Part shown: piece after piece, positions 1 through 11,988 of the stretch
Position numbering within the stretch: the stretch's first letter is position 1
How the letters are laid out: each line of letters opens with the position of its first letter
NCBI GenBank assembly: GCA_020744225.1
Contig: JAGMWG010000003.1
Location: forward strand, 248,001-312,000
Length of the DNA stretch: 64,000 nt
Reading direction: 5' to 3'
Origin: Paraphoma chrysanthemicola
Taxonomy: Eukaryota; Ascomycota; Dothideomycetes; Pleosporales; Phaeosphaeriaceae
The notes under the pieces: model-generated
What the model saw: only the letters and a program-made list of their open reading frames with translations
Told to the model about the DNA's origin: nothing
Databases searched by the model: none
Program-made: the position numbers and the translations under genes

Positions 1-351
1 GCAAGATATGATGGGAGGGGTGCTTGCTGCTAGACGTAAGATGGGGCCAAGTGTGCAAATGAGCGGGACATGCTTACTTCTTATGCAGCTTGTCCCGTGA
101 AGACATTGGTGGAGCATTTGCGTAGCAGTTGATTACGACTACTCGGCACGACAACCCGATAAGCACGGCGGAATGAGACTGAGCACAATGACACGCAAGC
201 GAGGTCCAAGTCCCTGCCAACCATGTCGCATATCCCGTTGAGTTCAAGTGCGTAGAAAGTGGAGTTTTGAATCCTAATCAGCTATGTGGGTATACAGAAC
301 GCACTGAAAGAAATCGAGTCCAGCTCATTACATCTTCGCATTTCCCCTCGC
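1..351. other. Left-edge intergenic sequence, nothing recognised
   Basis: No coding frame, RNA gene or repeat is supported here. It is the downstream flank of the minus-strand gene ending near 352. Confidence 0.4.
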
Positions 352-876
352 TCACATCTCATGCGCCTCAAAAGTACTCCACGGTCCTGACTCGACGAGA
401 AACTGTTGCATCGGTGTCTTTCCTTGACTCTGCTTGAAGGTTCTTACCAGATCCAAAAGTTCCTCTCGTCCATCATTCATATCGTTGTAGCCTCCTCGTC
501 CCGCATCGACCATATCATTGTACCCATCTCTTCCCGCGTCTAGGTGGGCACCGACACCTATCAGGTTATCTTCGAATGTTCGTAACTTCGGAGGCAGCTG
601 CGTGGTTTTGCTTGTCGTTGGCACGACAAAGGTAGGAATGTGTTTTTCAAATGTGGGAGGTTGTTGAGGGATTGATGAAGCTGTTGCTGGCCGATATGGA
701 CGTTGGAGGACGACGACTCCGTCTAGGCGCTCAATTGGTCGGTACTTTGTCCGCTTCTTGGACTTGTCTTGTGTTTTGATCGTCATTGTTATCTTGAGAC
801 TTGCTGATCTAGAGATGGTTGATCTTGATGTTGTATTGGAGTTGAGGTTGTTCGTGGACAGCAAGCAAAGTTGCAT
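352..876 (-). CDS. Hypothetical protein, 174 aa
   Basis: Not recognised. The single-exon frame begins at an ATG at 876; a second in-frame ATG at 786 would remove 30 Ser/Thr/Asn-rich residues and give a 144-aa protein that starts just before a basic stretch rich in Lys and Arg. The middle is Pro/Thr-rich. Near residues 112-136 a short unit DAGRxGYNDM occurs twice in tandem. The C-terminal 40 residues look like an amphipathic helix followed by a short tail. No signal peptide, membrane segment or catalytic motif is visible. The frame is the longest in the first 1.8 kb and its composition is protein-like, so a real small gene is plausible, but nothing beyond length and composition supports it. 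Confidence 0.4.
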   Translation of the reverse strand: MQLCLLSTNNLNSNTTSRSTISRSASLKITMTIKTQDKSKKRTKYRPIERLDGVVVLQRPYRPATASSIPQQPPTFEKHIPTFVVPTTSKTTQLPPKLRTFEDNLIGVGAHLDAGRDGYNDMVDAGRGGYNDMNDGREELLDLVRTFKQSQGKTPMQQFLVESGPWSTFEAHEM

Positions 877-1899
877 CCTGCTGTCGCGGGCTGTGATGTC
901 CAGGTCGTAGACGTCGATGGTACGTGTTCCTGTACTGATATATCTCGCTGTCGCTGTCGCTGTTATTGTTTGCCGTCGTCGCTACTGTCAGTTTGATGCC
1001 TTACACAATATAACGACTTCACCTAATCTTATACCCTTGACCTACAATACCGTTCAGCCCAGTTCCCAGCCCTCAAACTCTCTTTCACTCCGTCACTACA
1101 AGTCCAGACCCCCAGATCGCGATCCCACATCATCCACAAACCTCGCCTGACCTCAACTCCACACCGCACAACAGCTGCCTTGCGCGCGCAGCCAGCGCAG
1201 CGCAGCAGCAACACCAGCTTCAAGAGCGTCTCGAACGCCGCGACGTCATCTTCGACATCGCACAACGGCGTTCTAGACCTCAGCGCGCTGCCGGATCAAC
1301 TTTGACACCGCGCATCCTTGTATCGCATTGTCAGATTGCGATGCAGGTGCTGGTGTTGCGCCTCAGCTGGAGCACAGCCCCTGCGAAAGCGCGCGCGGGA
1401 TGATGTCATTGCGAGGCTTGACACTTGCGGAACGGGCAGTGTTTGGACCCTGACGTGGTTGATTGGGGGTTTTTTGGGGTCGGGGTGAAGTGGTCTAGAC
1501 TTTGAACATGGACGTGGGATGGAACGACTTGTGGTTGTTTGAGAATATGCGTGAAGTGCTGGTGACGTCACTGGCAAGCGATGCGAGCCGCCTAGCAGGT
1601 CAGAGGAGGAACACGGGCACTTCACCACCACACTTTAAACCCAACACTTATCGAAGTATCTGCTGCTGTTATTCTATGGGACTTGATGCAACCGACATCT
1701 CAACTCCGTTCACGAAGTATGCTCGAAATTTGTCCTCCATACAGGTCAAGCTGTGTGCCGTTCATGCGCATATAGCAGAGTGCCAGCCTCATCCTCCTTC
1801 CAAGACGTGGCACCCACAAGGAAACATAGCTGACGTGAGACCAATCTATCTATCGTGAAAGCCTCCATTATCTCTGGAGGCTGCAAGCAAAGGCTGTCT
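877..1899. other. Intergenic region, nothing firm
   Basis: Several frames of 77-118 codons overlap on both strands, but none has motifs, consistent composition or splice signals. The stretch 1150-1400 is locally GC-rich. It probably holds the upstream region of the small minus-strand gene and the downstream region of the first F-box-like gene. Confidence 0.4.
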
Positions 1900-3141
1900 C
1901 TACGATAGCGTGTACCCCAGGGCATCCATCAAGTCCGCCTGTAGTGCGAGTTGGTCAGTCGTCGTCGCAAGGCAGCGTGCGATTGCGCTCTCGAGATCTC
2001 CAGACTCATAAATAGCTGGGGCTTCTCGCTGAATTCTCTGGGCAACGTCTGTGTGTTTTCCGCAGCCAAAAGTCGTCGTAAGGGTGAAGTCGGACCGACC
2101 ATTCCAACGTTCTAGTATGTCGCGCGACACGCTCGCTTTGATCGGTATCTGGCATGCATCCCAAGCCGTCGAATACAGGTTTGTCCTGAATCGCAATTCA
2201 AGTTGTCGCAAGCGCGAAGATGATGTGAGAATTCGATCAAGCTCAGTGAGATGCAGGAGCGGAGGGTTGTCGGTCCATTCGACGCGGAGATATCTCAAGG
2301 ACGCAGGTAGGCCGGTAAGCAAAAATGGAAGCCTTGGATATTTCCTCTGGATTGAGTTACTCATGTTTTTCGTGAACAGTTGATGAGGAACGACAAGGCG
2401 ATTCAACCATATATATCCCCCAACCTCGAAGTACACTGACTGTAGGCTGGGCGGGCAGGTAACACTTTTCCCACGGTGATTGAGGTGCGAAGTATCACCA
2501 ATGATCTCGATTGCGTCCAGTCGGCTTTGGAGAAGGAAGCGCACCTTGCCATGATACTCTGGCGTAGACATTGGACTGTCCATTGCGGTACCCAGCACGC
2601 ACCCGAATTGTATGTACTCAAGTGTGCCTGTCGTCATTTTCAAAATTTTGAGTGCAGGTGTGTGCGCCACGATCATCGCAAAGGCAGCAAAGATGAAGCC
2701 CTCGAGTGTCTTCATCTCAGCCACCGTGCGCAGATCATTGGCCCCAGAGTATGTTGCGCGGACCCGCTCATAGCAAGCGCTCCAGCCCCGACTGGAAACA
2801 ATCTGTGAGAAATGGGCGCGGCCAGCTTGCAAACTCTCGCACACCTCTTTCCTCAATCCTACAATATCCAAGCATGTGAAAAGTTTTGCGAGGTCTGGAC
2901 GGCGAAGCAGAGCGCTCGCGAGCTTCCAAAGATCCAACAGTGGCACCTTGGCTGTGCGGAAAAGGGCTTCCTGGCTTACGTTTCGCAAGCGACGACTCGT
3001 GGAAGCGAATCCCAACATACCACGCACATCGGATCGGAGCGCAACATTGAGCAATAGCTCATCCGGGAGGTTTTCAAGATCGGCCATTGTACGGACAGCG
3101 GTACCAATGGCGCGAGTGGGAAGCTGTCGATTGACGTTCAT
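1900..3141 (-). CDS. F-box-like domain protein (first of a tandem pair)
   Basis: Uninterrupted frame of 413 aa; an internal ATG at 3087 (residue 19) lies right before the domain and may be the true start. An F-box-like motif lies at about residues 20-65: LENLPDELLLNVA, then a region typical of F-box helix 2-3 ending in SRRLRNVSQEALFR. In this family the F-box docks to Skp1 in SCF ubiquitin ligases and the C-terminal part selects substrates. Here the remainder is Leu-rich with no clear repeat type. The next gene upstream on the same strand has the same layout, including a shared pattern of Leu-Trp-Lys-Leu followed by RPxLAK/RPEFAK about 30 residues after the F-box, so the two look like diverged duplicates. 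The substrate cannot be inferred. Confidence 0.75.
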   Translation of the reverse strand: MNVNRQLPTRAIGTAVRTMADLENLPDELLLNVALRSDVRGMLGFASTSRRLRNVSQEALFRTAKVPLLDLWKLASALLRRPDLAKLFTCLDIVGLRKEVCESLQAGRAHFSQIVSSRGWSACYERVRATYSGANDLRTVAEMKTLEGFIFAAFAMIVAHTPALKILKMTTGTLEYIQFGCVLGTAMDSPMSTPEYHGKVRFLLQSRLDAIEIIGDTSHLNHRGKSVTCPPSLQSVYFEVGGYIWLNRLVVPHQLFTKNMSNSIQRKYPRLPFLLTGLPASLRYLRVEWTDNPPLLHLTELDRILTSSSRLRQLELRFRTNLYSTAWDACQIPIKASVSRDILERWNGRSDFTLTTTFGCGKHTDVAQRIQREAPAIYESGDLESAIARCLATTTDQLALQADLMDALGYTLS

Positions 3142-3316
3142 CTTCCAATATTGCAGGAAAGACGTATCCGAGGTATGCGAGAGTAGGAGTAGGCGATCGG
3201 CTAGTTGGGGTGGGGTTGAGTGAGAGCGCGTTTGCGAAGAATCGCATCTACCTGAGACTACCTTGGTATATCACGTGCGCTCTGCCTATTCCAACCTATT
3301 CTCGCTACCCGCGCAC

Positions 3317-4507
3317 CTACTGAGGAGGCCTCAGGATTCCAAACTCGGCAGATATCGCAGGGTCGTTGAAGAGCTCCGTCATACTCTCGCCACGGCACCT
3401 TTCGATCGCCCGAGCAAGGACATCCGGCCCACTCGCCGGTCTTCCTATACCACAATTGTACAACGTCTCAAAACTGACACGAGACTCACTCCAGCGGTCG
3501 AGGGCAGGCACTAAATCTGGTGCCAGTCTCGGATTGCTGGCGAACAGCGACGCTGTCTGCCAAAATGACCCATGAAACACCAGCTTCACGATCGTAAGAT
3601 TGCAAAAGTATCTCGTGTTGGTGATTAGGATGTCTATTAATCCAACCTCGAGCACTTGCCACCGGCTATCGTGCACAATGTGCAAGGAAACAAGACTCTC
3701 CGGGAGGGTTTGATGCGGGCAGAAAAAACCCGTGTGTCTACTCCGCATGCCGGACCCAGGCGCGATGAGCCAGAAGGGAACGGCGAGATGCTTCAGGTTG
3801 TGGAAAGGCTTGACATGCAGCGCGAGTCGCTCATAGTATTGTGTTGGGGATTTCGAAAAACGACCGGCTTTGTATTTGATGATTACTTCTTCGTGGAAGA
3901 TGGTGAGGTTCTCAATGCACTCTTGGAAGTGTGGTTGGAAAAGGCGATGCAACTCCGGTAATTCTGGTGAATACATATCCATGTCCCTGTCCTTGAACAC
4001 ATTTGCTAGCAGTGGGATAGTTTCGAGCGAGCCTGTTCCCATTGAGATCAGTCTCAATTTTGGCGCCAATGCAAACAACAAAGCCAGCCCAATAGACGTC
4101 GGATTATCCTTGAAGAGATTCGCGATCCGAAGTATTCGACTATGCCCTCCTGCTCCATACGCCTTACGAAGAATTCTGCGATAAGCATTCTTATTGACAA
4201 CCGTCAGAGCCGCATTGCGCTCCTTTCCATATCGTTTCATCTCCTCGTGTGTCTCTTGGCTCATCGGTCCAAGTCGCAGCTCTGTGAAACGTTTGGCGAA
4301 TTCGGGACGAAAGACCAGAGTATCGACCAGCTTCCAGATCTTCGATGGCGATAATATCGCGGTTTGGAAAAGAAAACCTTGCGCGATGGAGCGAATATGT
4401 TGACAAACCAAGGAGAGGGACTTAATGCCACCTGCATCGACGTGCTGCACTATGTTTACGAGCAGCTCGTTGGGCATGTCGAGTAAAGAAACTATCGGAG
4501 CAGCCAT
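3317..4507 (-). CDS. F-box-like domain protein (second of a tandem pair)
   Basis: Single-exon gene of 396 aa starting at the ATG at 4507. An ATG at 4615 extends the frame by 36 residues, but that extension is unlike an F-box protein start, whereas 4507 places the motif (SLLDMPNELLVNIVQHV) at residues 6-20, as in its neighbour. The F-box-like region is followed by LFQTAILSPSKIWKLVDTL and RPEFAKRF, which parallel the neighbouring protein. The C-terminal region is Leu-rich with conserved-looking Trp and His but no named repeat. The likely role, by family, is an SCF adaptor. The stop lies 175 bp from the neighbour's start, on the same strand, consistent with tandem duplication. Confidence 0.75.
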   Translation of the reverse strand: MAAPIVSLLDMPNELLVNIVQHVDAGGIKSLSLVCQHIRSIAQGFLFQTAILSPSKIWKLVDTLVFRPEFAKRFTELRLGPMSQETHEEMKRYGKERNAALTVVNKNAYRRILRKAYGAGGHSRILRIANLFKDNPTSIGLALLFALAPKLRLISMGTGSLETIPLLANVFKDRDMDMYSPELPELHRLFQPHFQECIENLTIFHEEVIIKYKAGRFSKSPTQYYERLALHVKPFHNLKHLAVPFWLIAPGSGMRSRHTGFFCPHQTLPESLVSLHIVHDSRWQVLEVGLIDILITNTRYFCNLTIVKLVFHGSFWQTASLFASNPRLAPDLVPALDRWSESRVSFETLYNCGIGRPASGPDVLARAIERCRGESMTELFNDPAISAEFGILRPPQ

Positions 4508-5538
4508 TTCTAGGATGGCTGTTTGCACTTTGAGATGCGCGAGTGAACTTTTACGAGAAATGCAGATGAATACTTTAAGGAGGAACGAGCAGCCGTGGCT
4601 GAGTCGAGGCAGCAATGGTCACGTGTTGTGAAAACCAGTCCTATCTCGTCGACGGTTAAAGAACCAAATTTGCCGACCTCTTTCCTGATCCAACCTCCGC
4701 AGGGACTGGTGATGATGCATTCGTCCACCGACTATTCTCAGGTTCCACAGGCATACGCCGCTGCGTATTACGTCAAGTACCAACATCGGGAAGTACATCT
4801 CTTGTACGCCAGCAAGAAAGGCAGGCTATCCCGTTCATCCAGATGCATCTGTTTGAAGCAACAATTGCCGCAGCTAGATCTCATTTTACACCCATCCTGT
4901 CCCCAGTTGTTAAACGAGACTCGTCTATAGACCGAGTGGACCTGAACGAAGTCCTGAAATTAACCTGGGTACAAAAGGTCCACCGCTCAAGGTCAGTATT
5001 GAGGCTAAGTCGACAATCGCGGAGTGCCTTAGCGTGCGCCAACAAAGCTTGATCGAATCGCAATGCGACAACCTCAAAGACTGGACAAAGTGGGTTCCCT
5101 TGAAGCACGTATCTATCAAGAAAACTGTCAAATGCATGCGGTCCTCTGAAATAGACAGTATCCAGTCTCGAGCTTGTGGACCGTTGCTGAGGTGTAAGCT
5201 TATATATACGGCAGTCATATCAGTTTTTTAACTTAGTCTGAGTGATTGAGACGCTCGGTGTAAGCTTACGTAGAGATTCGAAGCCGTAAGTGTCACCGTT
5301 GGGACGTCTTGCTCGGGACAGATGCAGCTTTTGTACTTGAAATATAGATTCTATGACTTGATTTAAATACTTCCATCTAACTCATTACATTGAGTGGAAG
5401 AAATAAGATGGTGCAATTGTTTTGTAAGACTCGCGGTAGCGGACTTGCCCGGTCATTCCAAGGCTTATCGTCGTACACCCAAATGTTGTCCTGAAGTATA
5501 CATTGTGCTGTCTACAGGGTGTCCTCTCCAGCTTTTCA
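4508..5538. other. Intergenic region, nothing recognised
   Basis: Frames of up to 111 codons occur on both strands but overlap one another and carry no motif. The region 5200-5400 is moderately AT-rich. It separates the F-box-like pair from the hydrolase; all three genes are on the minus strand. Confidence 0.4.
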
Positions 5539-6425
5539 TCACTTGTACATAGGTAGACCTTCCTCAAAGTCCAAGACAGCCATCACTATCCCATCGGCAT
5601 GACTTAATTGAGCCGCATGACCAGCTGGAGAGTGGTATATCTTGAATTCACCTGTCTTCTGACCCTGTAACGCCGCCATGCTCTCTTGAAATGATTTCGG
5701 AACAATGCGGTCACCCTCGAGGATCAAGTAAGCGCTTGGCAGCGTCGCGTAAGCGTCGTTTGTCAGCACCGTGGTCATGATTGGGGAAGCGGTAAGCTTC
5801 GGTCTCCATCTCGCCATCTCCTCTGCTCCTAAGTCATGGAACAAGAACTTTTCAGGATCTTTGAGCGTTGCGAGTCCATTTGACTGTTTTAAATTAGCGA
5901 ACGTTATGCGCAATAAAAGTGCATCGGCATAAGGCTTACACGAAATTCCAACCACGGCGGTACCACCACATTCCCATCTTTCGGCTGAAAGAAGCTGTGT
6001 ATCGACTCGCCTACAGGAATTACAAATGCTCCGAAAAAGAACAGGCCAATGATTCCTCCTTTCAACCCTTTCTCCCGTCTGACGTTCTCTTGAAGAAGTG
6101 GCACGGCGGACTGCGTCCCCACCCATCCACCAGCTGAGTGGGCCAGTATGACTACCCTCTTTCCGGATTCTGTAATCAATTCGTGCAGCGAGTCAGTGAT
6201 GATCTTGGCGTCATCGTCCCCTTGTGGAAACCCGGCCGATGGCGGGTCACGGTCAAAATGCGGAGAGTTGATATCGCCAACGTTGAGCTTGGAGGGGTCA
6301 GACGTGGGAAGCTGAGGGCAGTGTACTTCGATCCCATGCGATTCGAATCTCTCAATGAGTGGTTGGTAGAACTCAGGTGTGTGGTAGAAACCATGGCATA
6401 TAAGGACAGCGAAGGGAGAAGACAT
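5539..6425 (-). CDS. Alpha/beta hydrolase, two exons, 276 aa
   Basis: Model: exons 6425-5940 and 5883-5539 on the minus strand, with a 56-bp intron (GTAAGC...CAG) between codons; both halves are in frame. The first exon carries the hydrolase core: an HGFYHT oxyanion-type loop near residue 11 and the nucleophile elbow AHSAGG with Ser97. The second exon supplies the other two triad candidates, Asp220 in LEGDRIVP and His251 in SPAGHAAQ. The length fits the small fungal alpha/beta hydrolases that act on esters or lactones. There is no signal peptide, so it is probably cytosolic. The substrate is unknown. The elbow has Ala in place of the first Gly of GxSxG, which is common in this group. Confidence 0.8.
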
Positions 6426-9400
6426 CGTGGTTGCTGGTTGAAGTGTGTTTGGCGATCGTCATCAAGTAATTGGTGGGAACGCACCAACATTCAGGATATG
6501 TTCTAAAGCTGGCGTTGGCTTCTAGTTGTAGTGTTTTTGATGTTGTCAGCTTCCAAGGTTTAGGCGCACCGCCAAGTTATGCACGCAGTAGCTATCATGG
6601 GTTCCTGAAGATAAAACTTCATGCCGTGTGGTTACTATTAGGCTCTCTATCTGCTGTTAACCTTGGTTGAAATCTGGTCTCCTTGTTGACCTTGTATCCT
6701 GCAAATGCAAGATGGAGTGAAGCAGGTACCCAAGCCATTACTCATGAGGACATACACTTATAGGTTTCTACTCTGAATGAAATGATGCATGTCGGCACTT
6801 TCCATCGTAGACATCGTGTAAAAGTAGCATGGTTTTGCCATATTAGAGTGGCAGGTGAATGTCCGAGAGCATTTGAGTGCAAGATGAGTGCCTTATGCTA
6901 GTAAGTAGGTGATGGTAGACTTAACATGAGTGCATGAATAATGACACAAGAATTTCCCTAATGATCAGGGTCGGTGGATTCGCGGTATGAGAGGAAAGCT
7001 AACAAATGCCTTAGCCATTTTCTCATGGAAGAGCACATAAGCAGCGCTAGCTCTTTCTGCATTAGTCTATCCCTCCCAAGGTCTGACATGACGTGTCGTT
7101 TTTCCCTTCTAACAACACAGACCATCGCACATATAGTCAACACCTATGTTGCAAATTTCTTACCTAATCGCACAAGCTCAGACATATATCTGGCTCCCTC
7201 TCTCTCAGGCGTCGTTCTATACCAGAGCATTCCGTTCCTATCAAGATGCCGATCAGCCAGTGGCATTTTTTCACTGCAGTTGACAGGAATGGTCAACGTT
7301 TTCAGCGATAATCCAGCAAAAGGAATATGAAAATCGTATATGAAGGAGCAGCGCTGCTGCTGTTTGTTTTCCAAAATCATTATCAATGTGCTTCCAAATC
7401 CATACTGCGGCTAGCTATGGCCGTTAAGACTCGGTGAAAACGGCCCAACTCTGATACTCAATCGCAATTTCGTTGTTGCAGATCGATTCATCGCTGACTC
7501 ATGATCATGGGTTTTGTACTGGTGCTTTCGGCCGTTACATCGAGCACACACATGGCCACTGTATATTCCTACAGCAACGGCTGTATATTTGATGTCTGAA
7601 GAGCAAGCACAGAAGCCTGCTCGAGGGTGAATACTCTGGATAGACATTGTTTTGGAAGCATCTCTCGCCCAGATGGGAGTCAGACGATCCAAATGTATGA
7701 GAAGGACGCATTCCACAAAGCATAAACGATGATGTCACCTGGCCGAGTTGCAAACTTCTTCGCTTCAAGATCGGGCAGCGACATCGAGTCGAACCGCAAG
7801 TGTTTCTTCGCCGGTCCGTATAAGGCCAACAAACAAGCCGCTCCGGCGTCATATTGCGTAGGGATCTGAGACTGATCTGGAGCCAGATATCATATATTTT
7901 CAGCGCACAGAGGGAGGCAGTGCATCAATTGAACGTCACACCTATGGGTGGCCTGATGCTCGGTTCCAGACTTCGCGTCCTTGCTGAGACAGCCGATCGT
8001 TTCATCATAAGACAACGTGGCGAAGTTCTTTTATGGTCTTTTTGGTAAGGTCTCGAGCCTCGTCTTTTGACTGCCGCCGGCAGCTTCGGTACGATACGCC
8101 GACAGTCCTCGATATCCACATCTCCAAACTTTGCGTCGCTTCATGGCATGAGGTGGCCGAGATGTTCCTACAAACTCTCGGCGATGGGTCAATATTGTTG
8201 CCTCGTGCTTGGCGCCTCTGTTCTGCAGAAGTTGATGACGCACTTGCATAAGTTAGGAGGCAGTTGTTTGATACAACTGCTAGGTCTACCATCGTTTCCA
8301 CGACTAAGTCAGGCGGATCTTTGATGTGCAACAAAAAAGAAGTGTACAGGAAGCGCCACATGCTCGGCAGCCACGCCCTCCTAGGACCACAAGCGGTAAT
8401 CGCTCGTCGATCCGCGAAGTGAGCCTCCGATCAAACATTGTTCTACGATCATGAGCCGCACTAGACTGACCCTAGAAGGATCATAGAAGCCTGAAATCAT
8501 TGAACCTATTTGCACCCCACGGATAAGCCTGAAATTTGGGGGCAATGTAAGTGACCCACCTTCGCCTCTAGTCTATGCACCGTTCCCCGCGCCTAGATAG
8601 GCTTAGTGTGTGTTAGTGCGACACGTGATAGTGCAATTTCCGGCTTCCAACCAGTCGCTTCGTCGTCCAAACCAACTTCAGACCATTTCCTTCCGCGCGA
8701 CCGCATTGAAATGCGATCTTACATTAAAATCACTCTAAAATACCGACGCATCGAGATGATCTCTGACTGCGAACGAGCTTAGATGCAGCCATCCTATGAT
8801 TTCGCTGTATAGCTTCACAATGTCGTGCCGAATCTTACGCAGGAGCTGAGCAGCCATGACGCGACCCGTCGCCGACTGCGTAGCCCCTCGTGTCCTTGCT
8901 GCCCGACTTCAATACTTCGGACGCATCAAAGATGGTAGCCACGTGGGATTTCATGCTGCATTGCCTCTGCCGGTCTCGAATCACACCCCCAAACGTCGCG
9001 AGCATCGCAATGGGCGGATCAGGATCACGGTCACTACTATGCTGATGCGTCAGATGGATGCGCCTCCAGTGTCGCGTTATTGCGGCTGCTCACGCTATCA
9101 GGCACACTCGATGAACCGAGAGTGGGAAGAATGGCCTCGATTTGCCTCATTCATTTGATTCAGGCACCGAAAATGTGTTACCACTCACAAATGCGGATTG
9201 CGAAGGTTCGCTCATATTCTGTACGATGAGATCATGCCATGTAAGTACCTGATACTGAGAACAGCGTGGAGTGATAAGGTGGCTATCAATCGGAGCCCAA
9301 TTTAGCCAGATTAACCCCGGATTCTGGCTACTGCGGCTTGACGCATGACACGTGGGGGAATCGAACAATCAACGTCGGACTTCGGACCGGGATATGCAGA

Positions 9401-10074
9401 GCCCCAATATGCTGCGAGAAATCGACAACGACTCATGTCACGATAGGGTAGCCCCGTGATCTGGCCCAAGGCGGATGTTCACAGGTTCACAGTCGGCGCG
9501 CCGTGTATCGCTCTCGAAGTTACCCTCGTTGTTGCTGTTCTATTTGTTTACTGTCGGTAGTTCCTTCCACAAGGCTGACCCAATTGCTATGATGGTCAGG
9601 ATAATCGGCTGTGGGGCCTTGTACAAGTTCGGAACGGCCTATGACAGTAGCGCAAGTCTGGCGACACAGACGACAACAATATCGCTTCATTTACTCCTCC
9701 GACGGACTAGATGGGACTGCGCTCCGTGTAACGACGAGCACGGACGGCAGTTAACCTCGTGCTCCTGCAATGCTCACGCCTGCCTGGGACGTGAGTTCAG
9801 CCCACGGGCGGCAACTCTGCCTAGCCCGTTCCACACAGTCTATCTGGCGATCAGACTTCATTCGCATACCTTGGGTCATTCTACATCAAGTGGTGGGGCT
9901 TGGCTGCTGGAGACTGAATAAGACTCGCGCTCTGCAACTCGCGGGTGAATTCATCTCCTCAGTTCACCCCTGCTCCAGCTTTCTCAGCATCTTTGTCTCG
10001 AAGCCTCGACCCCTGCTTGCGTCTTGCTCAGCATCCGTGTCTCGATCCCGAGGCTCTGAGGACGCGTAGTCACC
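6426..10074. other. 3.6-kb gap with no confident gene; coding-like scraps at 7.7-8.4 kb
   Basis: No frame here exceeds 148 codons and none shows a domain. Two minus-strand stretches look more protein-like than chance: 7680-7889 (69 residues, no ATG, containing DAGAACLLALYGP) and 8005-8361 (118 residues from an ATG). They are not joined by obvious splice sites. They could be remains of a decayed gene. The segment 9900-10074 is the likely 5' leader of the TmpA-like gene. Confidence 0.4.
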
Positions 10075-11988
10075 ATGGTCACCACGCCGGAACATGACCT
10101 TGCACCCAAGCGAAGCATTGACTCGCTGGACGATGCAGAGAAGGGAATGTATGACTGCACAATAGAGCTCACCGCACCTCCGCCACTTGCCTACATCCCT
10201 CAAGAGAAGCCTCTCCGCCTCAATACGCATCTCTCCCCGCTTTCACCAGTACACGAGGGTATCACACCAAACCCCAGCCTACCAGATCTGTCCTTGGCAT
10301 GGCCGGCAGCAAGCCCAGCAGCCCGGCGAGGATCCATCAATGCCACGGCTCTTGCAACGACCGTCCCAGAAAAGAAAGCGCCAGCAGATCCGCAGAAACC
10401 CAAGAAGCGAGAGATACCACGATGGGTCTTGTGCGACTTGTGGTTCAACACATACCGAAAATTCTTCACATTCATAGTTCTTTTCAACCTGGTTGGCATC
10501 GTCTTGACCGCCATTGGACGCTTCCCGTACGGTGAGAGTCACTTGGGCGCTCTGGTGTTGGGCAACCTTCTCTGTGCAATTCTGTTCCGCAACGAACTAT
10601 GGATGCGATTTCTGTATATCATCGCTATTTATGGTTTGAGTGTAAGGTGACCGCTCTCAGTTGTGTTTGTACATGGTCTGATAAAGCTATAGTGGGCCCC
10701 CTTGCGCGTCAAGTACGCCGCTACATCGGTTCTACAACATGTCGGCGGCATTCACTCTGGTTGTGCTTTGTCCGGCTCCGCGTAAGTTGTGGCCCACCAG
10801 ATCAAAGATGAAACACACTGACAAACTCCCCAGTTGGCTAGTATACAAAATCGTAGACATTATTCGGTACCGTGCCATTCAGCACCCTGCCGTCATCGTC
10901 AGCGGCATCGTCACCAATGTTTTCATCATCATTTCTGTTCTCAGTGCCTTTCCATGGATCCGAAAGTATGTCTCCACACTCCATGACGAGGGGCCATCAC
11001 TCATCACAGTACAGCACATATCATAATGTCTTCGAAAGGCATCACCGATTCATCGGATGGCTTGGTCTTGCAGTAAGTACTCACGAAACCCTCGTCGCCA
11101 CGCCACTAATATTTGTAGATGACATGGGTATTTGTCGTCACGGGCGACATTTATGACATCAAGCGTGGAGAGTGGAGCACTGATTCTCACTCCCTGCTTA
11201 GTGCACAGGAGCTTTGGTTTGCTGTATTCATGACTATCTTGTATGTATGCTCAAGCTTCCCTAGAAGTATCACTAACGTAGCGTAGCGTCCTCATCCCGT
11301 GGGTTACGCTCCGAGAAGTGCCAGTGGAGGTTGAAATCCCGTCTCCCAAGGTCGCAATTCTTAGATTCGAACGTGGAATGCAGCAAGGGCTCCTGGGACG
11401 TATCAGCCGCACCTCGGTCATGGAGTACCACGCGTTTGGTATCATCAGCCAAGGCAGGAAATCGGATTGCCACTACATGATTTGCGGTGTACAAGGCGAC
11501 TTCACCAAGAATCTAGTTGCGAACCCACCTAAGACGGTATGGACACGTGAGCTTAAGTTTGGTACGTTCTTGTCTCGCCACTGCTTTGCCACGTCACTAA
11601 CAGCCTCATAGCTGGTGTCGGCCACGCATCGGCGATGTTCAAGCGCGGCATCCGTATCTGCACCGGCACTGGTATCGGTGCCGCACTCTCGACCTGCATT
11701 CAAAGCCCCGATTGGTTCCTCATCTGGATCGGTTCCGATCAAGAGCGCACCTTCGGCCCCACCATTACCGGTCTCATTAAGAAGCACATTGAACCGGAGC
11801 GCATGATCCTCTGGGACTCGAAGAAGCGCGGTGGCCGTCCAGACACCATGGAACTCCTCAAAGATACTTGGACTCGATTCGGCGCTGAGGTTATCTTCAT
11901 CACGAGTAACATGCAGGGTAATGATGAGATGATGCAAGGATGTCGCATGGAAGGACTGCACGCTTTTGGTACACTATGGGACTTCTGA
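10075..11988 (+). CDS. TmpA-like integral membrane flavoprotein, 539 aa, seven exons
   Basis: Exons: 10075-10641, 10693-10781, 10834-10965, 11015-11072, 11119-11240, 11287-11561, 11612-11988. The introns are 46-52 bp GT-AG and every junction keeps phase. The start CACCATGG is a strong fungal context. The first ~120 residues are Pro/Ser-rich and probably cytosolic. Hydrophobic segments follow at about 128-148 and 157-189, then a stretch with GGIHSGCALSG, another membrane segment (VIVSGIVTNVFIIISVLSAF) and an HNVFERHHRFIGW motif with possible haem-type histidines. The C-terminal half resembles an FNR-type FAD/NAD(P)H module (GTGIGAALS, IWIGSDQERTFGP). By recall this matches TmpA of Aspergillus nidulans, a membrane flavoprotein affecting conidiation, and related reductase-like proteins. 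The enzymatic partner is unknown. Confidence 0.75.

Noticed and set aside
1502..1858. 118-codon plus-strand frame upstream of the first F-box-like gene
   Set aside because: It overlaps minus-strand frames, has no motif and an irregular composition.
9340..9400. TTCGATTCC-like sequence on minus suggesting a tRNA T-arm
   Set aside because: The flanking bases do not form the T-stem and no cloverleaf could be drawn.
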